Both the position numbers and the translations under genes were made by a program. A DNA stretch of 34,992 nucleotides from an uncultured Prevotellaceae bacterium (GTDB lineage Bacteria > Bacteroidota > Bacteroidia > Bacteroidales > Bacteroidaceae), in assembly GCA_947168045.1 (NCBI GenBank), contig CAMVKN010000041.1, positions 1 through 34,992 of the forward strand, in the 5' to 3' direction. Below the pieces are notes generated by a model. That model did not search any database, was not told where the DNA came from, and saw nothing but the letters and a program-made list of their open reading frames with translations. The first letter of the stretch is position 1. Each line of letters begins with the position of its first letter. This document shows, piece by piece, positions 30,861 through 34,992 of this stretch.

Positions 30861-33800
30861 ATGATGAGAACCCTTTTCTTGCTGTTTGCTTCCTCCCTGA
30901 CGGTGCTGTCCGCACTGTGTCAACCCTATTGCAGCGTGAAGCAATTCAACCTGCGCGATGGTCTGCCTTCCAACGTGGTGACCAGTCAGGTTCAGACCTC
31001 TGACCAGCTGCTGTGGTTTGCCACTTGGAACGGTCTGACCTGCTACGACGGCTATCGTTTTACCACCTTCCGCGATGCCCCCGTCGACGGACGGCCGCGC
31101 GTGCTGACCACCAACCGCCTGTTGGCTATCAACACCAACAGCACGGGCGACATCTGGTGTATCACCTACGACCTCAACGCCTACCTCTTCAGCCGCCGCA
31201 GCTCACAGTATGTCGACATTGCCAGCCGCATCAACCAGCGCTTTGGCATCACCTTCCACTGCGCGCGCGCCATAGCCCTGAAGAACGGCTACACATGGCT
31301 GCTGAGCAGCGAGACGGGCGGGGTGGCTGTGCGCGTTGACGACCGTCGCTACGACGAGGAGGACGGGCTGGAGGTCGTCAGTCCTGACGACGAACGGCTC
31401 GGAGCCAGCGAGATTTTCTGGGCCTTCATCGATGCCGAGGGCCATGAGTGCGTCTTCACCGACCGGGGGGTGGCCCGCTTCGACGGCAGCTTCCGCAGCG
31501 ACCTGCCCTTCCGACAGGTGCAGACGGTGGGCGGCATCACCTTCTGGGGCACTAACGACGGCCGCATCAGCCGCTCCGAGCCGAGCGCTTCGCAGCCGAA
31601 GCCGCTGGCCGTGCCTGCTGCCGTCAAGGCGCTGAGCCGCCTGCTGGCTGTCGGCGACAATCTGCTCGTCGGCGGCACCAACGCCGGACTCTACGTCTAC
31701 GACGTGCGACGGGCCCGTGGGCGTCTGGTGAGCCTGCCCGCCGGCGTCGATCCGCTGAAGAGCGCGCTCACGGCCTACGTCGACAGCCGCCAACGCCTGT
31801 GGATGGGCTCCGATGGGGGCGGCATCGTCTGCGTCGACCCCTCCAGCGGCCAAGCAGAACTGCTGCCGACGGGCGACGCCATGCTCCTGCTGCGCCAGAG
31901 CAACCGCACCTTCTTCCACGAAGACCGCAGCCACACGCTCTGGGCTGCCACGGAGCAGGGCTTCTTCGGCTACTACGACGAGCGTGAGCGACGGTTCGTG
32001 GCGTGTCCGCTGCGCACCAGCCTGACCCAGCCCATCGTCGACCGCTGGCTCTTCGATGCGCAGGGCAACCTGTGGTACTCAGGCGAACACAACCTGTCGA
32101 TGGTCAGTTTCGGACAACGACACACGGTTCAGGTGACGGGCATGACCGAGGTGCGCAGCATCATGTTCGACCACCAAGGACGCATCTGGGCCGGCAGCCT
32201 GGGCGGCGACCTCGCCATCTATGCTGCCGACGGCACCCTTCAAGGCTATCTTGACAGCCGAGGCCGGCTCACATCCCGCCATGTGCGATTCTCAACCCAC
32301 ATCTACTGTCTCTATCAGGACCGCCAGCAGCGCATCTGGATTGGCACCAAGGGCGACGGCCTCTACCGGCTCGACCCCGACGGGCGCCTCGTGCACTACA
32401 CCCTTGGGCAGCTGCCCAGCAACCAGGTCTACGACGTGCACCAGGACCAGCAGGGCCGCATCTGGGTGGGCACCTTCGAACGCGGCATCTGCCTCTTCCA
32501 GCCTGCTGAGGCCGCCGACGGCGAGGACGACGTCTTCCTCAGTGCCCCTGAACGGCTGAAGAACTACCCGATTGACAACTTCTACAAAGTGAGGCGCATC
32601 ACGGAGACCCCTGACGGCACCATCATCGTCTCGGCCAGCAACGGCCTCGTCGCCTTTTCCGAGCATTTTGCCGACCCACAGGCCATCGAGTTCCATGCCC
32701 ACAAGCACGTGCCTGGCGACAGTACCTCACTCATGACCAGCGATGTGATGCAGGCCCTGGTGACCAATGACCGACAGGTCTACATAGCCACTGTCGGCGG
32801 TGGCCTGCAGACGGCCGATGCCTCCAGTCTGCTCAGCGAGCCGCTGCGCCTGCACCGGGTGAGCGGATTCAGCGATCAGGGCACGGTGCTCACACTGCTG
32901 CAGGACCTGCGCGGGAATATCTGGATGGGCCGCGAGAACAGCATCGGCATGCTCCATCACGACACCCACCAGCACTGGCAGTTCGGCCCCAACAACATCA
33001 GCGAGGACATCGAGTTCACTGAGGCCAAGCCGGCTTTCAACGCCGTCACGGGTCAAATAGCACTGACGACCACCGACGGCTTCGTCCTTTTTCAGCCCGA
33101 GCTGTGGCAGGAGGACAGCTTTGTGCCCCCGCTGGTCTTCACCGGCGTTCAGCTGCACGGCCGGAAGGGCACGCCGCAGATGCTGCTGAACGACTCGCTC
33201 GAGCTGGAGTCTGACCAGCGCAACCTCACCATCCATTTCGCTGCCCTCGACTATCAGGACAACTACCTCATCAACTATGCCTATCGTCTCGAAGGCATCG
33301 ACCACGAATGGAACACGCTGGGTGCCGAGCACTCCATCACCTTCAACAACCTGCCCCCCGGGCGCCATCGCCTGCTGGTGCGATCCACCAACAGCCACGG
33401 GGCATGGGTAGACAACGAGCACGCCCTCTTCATCTATGCCCACCCCACCTTCTGGGAGTCGGGCTGGGCGCGCCTGCTCTATGTGATCCTGGCCCTGCTG
33501 GTCGTGGGAGTGGCCATTTTGATATATCGGCTCTACGTGCGCAACTCCATGGAGCGAAAGCTCAACGACCTGAAGACCCGCTTCTTCACCGACGTCAGCC
33601 ATAAGCTGCGCACCCCGCTGACGCTCATCGGAGGGCCCGTGACGCAGGTGCTCGAGAGCGGCGGACTGACCGACACGGCCCGTCAGCACCTGGAGATGGT
33701 GAGGCGCAACGCCCACAACATGCTGAGCCTGGTCGACAAGATGCTCACCTACAGCAAGGAACACCCCACTTATATCAGCCCGCTCTCAACGTCGGCTTCG

Positions 33801-34769
33801 AACGCAGAGGACGTCGGCACCGCGGGCACTGAGGCCGACGGCCAGCTGCCGCTGGAGCAGACCGTCACCGATCTCGACGCTTCCCGCCCGCCGCAAGCGA
33901 CGACCGCCGACGAGCGGCTGCACCTGCTCATTGTTGAGGACAACGACGACCTGCGACAGTTCCTGGTGAGCATTCTGCAGAGCGACTACGACGTGAGCGC
34001 AGCCTGCAACGGACGTGAAGGTCTGGAGAAGGCTGAGCGCGAACAGCCCGACTTCATCCTCACCGATGTGATGATGCCCGAGATGGACGGTCTCACGATG
34101 GTTCACCGCATCAAGGACAATCAGGACATCTCGCACATTCCCATCGTCATCCTTTCTGCCAAGGCCTCCATGGATGACCGTATAGAGGGCCTGAAGGCGG
34201 GTGTCAACGACTACATCACCAAGCCTTTCTCTGCCACCTACCTGAAGCAGCGTATGCAGAACATCATTCAGAACCAGCGTCTGCTGCAACAGACCATTCT
34301 GGCCAGCATCAAGCCCGACAAGGGCGGCGTGTGGGCAGAGGAGCCAGCGGAGGCAGGAGATGCCTTTGATGCTGAAACGACTTTGGAAGAAGGACAGACA
34401 CTCAGGTTGAAGGCTACTACCATTGTTGATACCGACCGACAAATGATGGAGCAGCTGTTGGACTACATCGAGACGAACTTGTCGAACGCTGACCTGCGTA
34501 TAGAGGACATCGCCTCTGCCCTCTGCCTTGGCCGCACCGTTTTCTACAACAAGGTGAAGACACTTGTGGGTATGAGTCCTGTAGAGCTGCTGCGCCACAT
34601 CCGCATTCAGCATGCTGAAGACATGGTTGCCAAATCTGCTATGCCTTTCTCACAGATAGCCTACGCCGTTGGCTTCAGCGACCCACGCTACTTCGGAAAG
34701 TGCTTCAAGAAGCAGACGGGACTCACGCCATCGGAGTATCGCGAACGAGCGGGACAAGTAAAAGATTAA
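30861..34769 (+). CDS. HTCS-type regulator lacking the HATPase_c kinase domain
   Basis: The start at 30861 gives MMRTLFLLFASSLTVLSALC, a clean signal peptide; 1302 residues. Reg_prop propeller repeats (about 25-690), Y_Y_Y (about 770-845) and a TM helix (about 870-892) precede a HisKA/DHp segment (about 905-968) with DVSHKLRTPLTLIGG (His914, Lys915). Only about 52 low-complexity residues then lead to the receiver (LLIVEDNDD at about 1020; Asp1069 in TDVMMPEMDG; KPF) and the AraC-type HTH (about 1197-1298). No N-box, DxGxG or GxGL motif exists anywhere, so it cannot bind ATP as a histidine kinase. Lys also replaces the acidic residue after His. Receiver and HTH look intact. The gene is uninterrupted and next to pectin genes, which it probably regulates through ligand-driven rearrangement or phosphorylation by a partner. 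Confidence 0.92.
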   Translation: MMRTLFLLFASSLTVLSALCQPYCSVKQFNLRDGLPSNVVTSQVQTSDQLLWFATWNGLTCYDGYRFTTFRDAPVDGRPRVLTTNRLLAINTNSTGDIWCITYDLNAYLFSRRSSQYVDIASRINQRFGITFHCARAIALKNGYTWLLSSETGGVAVRVDDRRYDEEDGLEVVSPDDERLGASEIFWAFIDAEGHECVFTDRGVARFDGSFRSDLPFRQVQTVGGITFWGTNDGRISRSEPSASQPKPLAVPAAVKALSRLLAVGDNLLVGGTNAGLYVYDVRRARGRLVSLPAGVDPLKSALTAYVDSRQRLWMGSDGGGIVCVDPSSGQAELLPTGDAMLLLRQSNRTFFHEDRSHTLWAATEQGFFGYYDERERRFVACPLRTSLTQPIVDRWLFDAQGNLWYSGEHNLSMVSFGQRHTVQVTGMTEVRSIMFDHQGRIWAGSLGGDLAIYAADGTLQGYLDSRGRLTSRHVRFSTHIYCLYQDRQQRIWIGTKGDGLYRLDPDGRLVHYTLGQLPSNQVYDVHQDQQGRIWVGTFERGICLFQPAEAADGEDDVFLSAPERLKNYPIDNFYKVRRITETPDGTIIVSASNGLVAFSEHFADPQAIEFHAHKHVPGDSTSLMTSDVMQALVTNDRQVYIATVGGGLQTADASSLLSEPLRLHRVSGFSDQGTVLTLLQDLRGNIWMGRENSIGMLHHDTHQHWQFGPNNISEDIEFTEAKPAFNAVTGQIALTTTDGFVLFQPELWQEDSFVPPLVFTGVQLHGRKGTPQMLLNDSLELESDQRNLTIHFAALDYQDNYLINYAYRLEGIDHEWNTLGAEHSITFNNLPPGRHRLLVRSTNSHGAWVDNEHALFIYAHPTFWESGWARLLYVILALLVVGVAILIYRLYVRNSMERKLNDLKTRFFTDVSHKLRTPLTLIGGPVTQVLESGGLTDTARQHLEMVRRNAHNMLSLVDKMLTYSKEHPTYISPLSTSASNAEDVGTAGTEADGQLPLEQTVTDLDASRPPQATTADERLHLLIVEDNDDLRQFLVSILQSDYDVSAACNGREGLEKAEREQPDFILTDVMMPEMDGLTMVHRIKDNQDISHIPIVILSAKASMDDRIEGLKAGVNDYITKPFSATYLKQRMQNIIQNQRLLQQTILASIKPDKGGVWAEEPAEAGDAFDAETTLEEGQTLRLKATTIVDTDRQMMEQLLDYIETNLSNADLRIEDIASALCLGRTVFYNKVKTLVGMSPVELLRHIRIQHAEDMVAKSAMPFSQIAYAVGFSDPRYFGKCFKKQTGLTPSEYRERAGQVKD

Positions 34770-34934
34770 ACCCAAATCGATCATTAGGCTGTTACGCGCT
34801 AACACGCTTTCTTTTTGTCATCTGCCCCGCCGCTTTTCGATTACAATGGAACCCCATTGCGCACTCAAAGCAGCAGGACATCTGTTCAATAATAAAGGAT
34901 ATTATCATCATAACGCTAATGACCGATTTGGGTT
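34769..34934. repeat. 166-bp segment bounded by 19-bp inverted repeats
   Basis: AACCCAAATCGATCATTAG (34769-34787) and CTAATGACCGATTTGGGTT (34916-34934) are reverse complements with one mismatch. The left arm starts at the last base of the HTCS stop codon. Inside is a small hairpin CAATGG-AACC-CCATTG (34844-34859). No transposase or convincing frame lies between. A MITE-like element, a structured 3' UTR or a regulator-binding pair are all possible. TTAA lies at or next to both ends. Confidence 0.6.
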
Positions 34935-34992
34935 AAATGAAGTAATTATTCCAATTATTCCAATTCGTTTCCATATAAGAACTGCCGAAACT
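34770..34992. other. 3' intergenic strip after the second HTCS, no gene seen
   Basis: It holds the inverted-repeat segment, a tandem 9-bp duplication ATTCCAATT (34948-34965) and the second copy of the 15-bp dispersed repeat (34978-34992). No coding frame or strong terminator is visible. The low GC contrasts with the preceding gene. Confidence 0.6.
34978..34992 (+). repeat. 15-bp dispersed repeat, copy 2
   Basis: AGAACTGCCGAAACT, 14 of 15 identical to 215-229. It touches the window end, so any longer repeat extends beyond view. Confidence 0.4.

Overview
The window looks like chromosomal DNA from a GC-rich Bacteroidales, most likely a gut or rumen Prevotella/Segatella relative. The reasons are: two giant hybrid two-component regulators (HTCS) of the Bacteroidetes type; many secreted polysaccharide-degrading enzymes; start codons with no obvious Shine-Dalgarno sequence; repeated Bacteroidetes-type -7 boxes (TAnnTTTG, several with an upstream TTTG); and a transporter-GH10-GH43 order like the xynD-xynA-xynB cluster known from Prevotella bryantii. 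The species assignment is inference.

Layout. (1) 266-5842, minus strand: a ComM/YifB AAA+ ATPase downstream of a complete HTCS regulator. (2) 6305-12801, plus strand, divergent from that HTCS: a tight five-gene run for rhamnogalacturonan-I. It has a XynE-like SGNH esterase, a GH35-type beta-galactosidase-like enzyme, a DUF5009/HGSNAT-like membrane acyltransferase carrying an in-frame palindromic repeat insertion, a small secreted unknown, and a PL11 rhamnogalacturonan lyase. (3) 12928-16664, plus: a GPH-type MFS symporter, a periplasmic GH10 xylanase and a cytoplasmic GH43, which form a periplasm-to-cytoplasm route for xylo-oligosaccharides. A perfect stem-loop terminator follows. (4) 16729-18423, minus: two unrecognised small proteins and a TorF-like outer-membrane beta-barrel. 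(5) 18424-18969: a repeat-rich strip with two tandem promoter modules, a 4 x 21-bp repeat and a decayed C-terminal domain fragment. (6) 18976-21419, minus: two overlapping secreted alpha/beta-hydrolase esterase genes, one of them CE7-like. (7) 21620-30684: a pectin block with CE8 pectinesterase (+), PL1 pectate lyase and GH3 glycosidase (minus-strand pair), and a 1055-residue multidomain CE8 pectinesterase (+). (8) 30861-34769, plus: a second HTCS. It ends in a strip with a 19-bp inverted repeat.

How it works together. Pectin is de-esterified (CE8) and cut (PL1). RG-I is opened by PL11 with GH35 and esterase help. Xylan fragments are deacetylated (CE7-like), cut (GH10), imported (MFS) and finished by GH43, with GH3 acting on short oligosaccharides. 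The flanking HTCS regulators probably sense oligosaccharides in the periplasm. No SusC/SusD pair is present, so outer-membrane capture of large glycans must be encoded elsewhere.

The most striking observation is the second HTCS. It keeps the sensor, transmembrane segment, receiver and AraC output domains, but its histidine-kinase region goes straight from a DHp helix (SHKLRTPL instead of SHELRTPL) to the receiver, with no room for the HATPase_c catalytic domain. It looks like a naturally kinase-dead one-piece sugar sensor. Other points of interest are a coding sequence that has absorbed a palindromic heptamer-repeat element, duplicated promoter cassettes, and an almost leaderless small gene.
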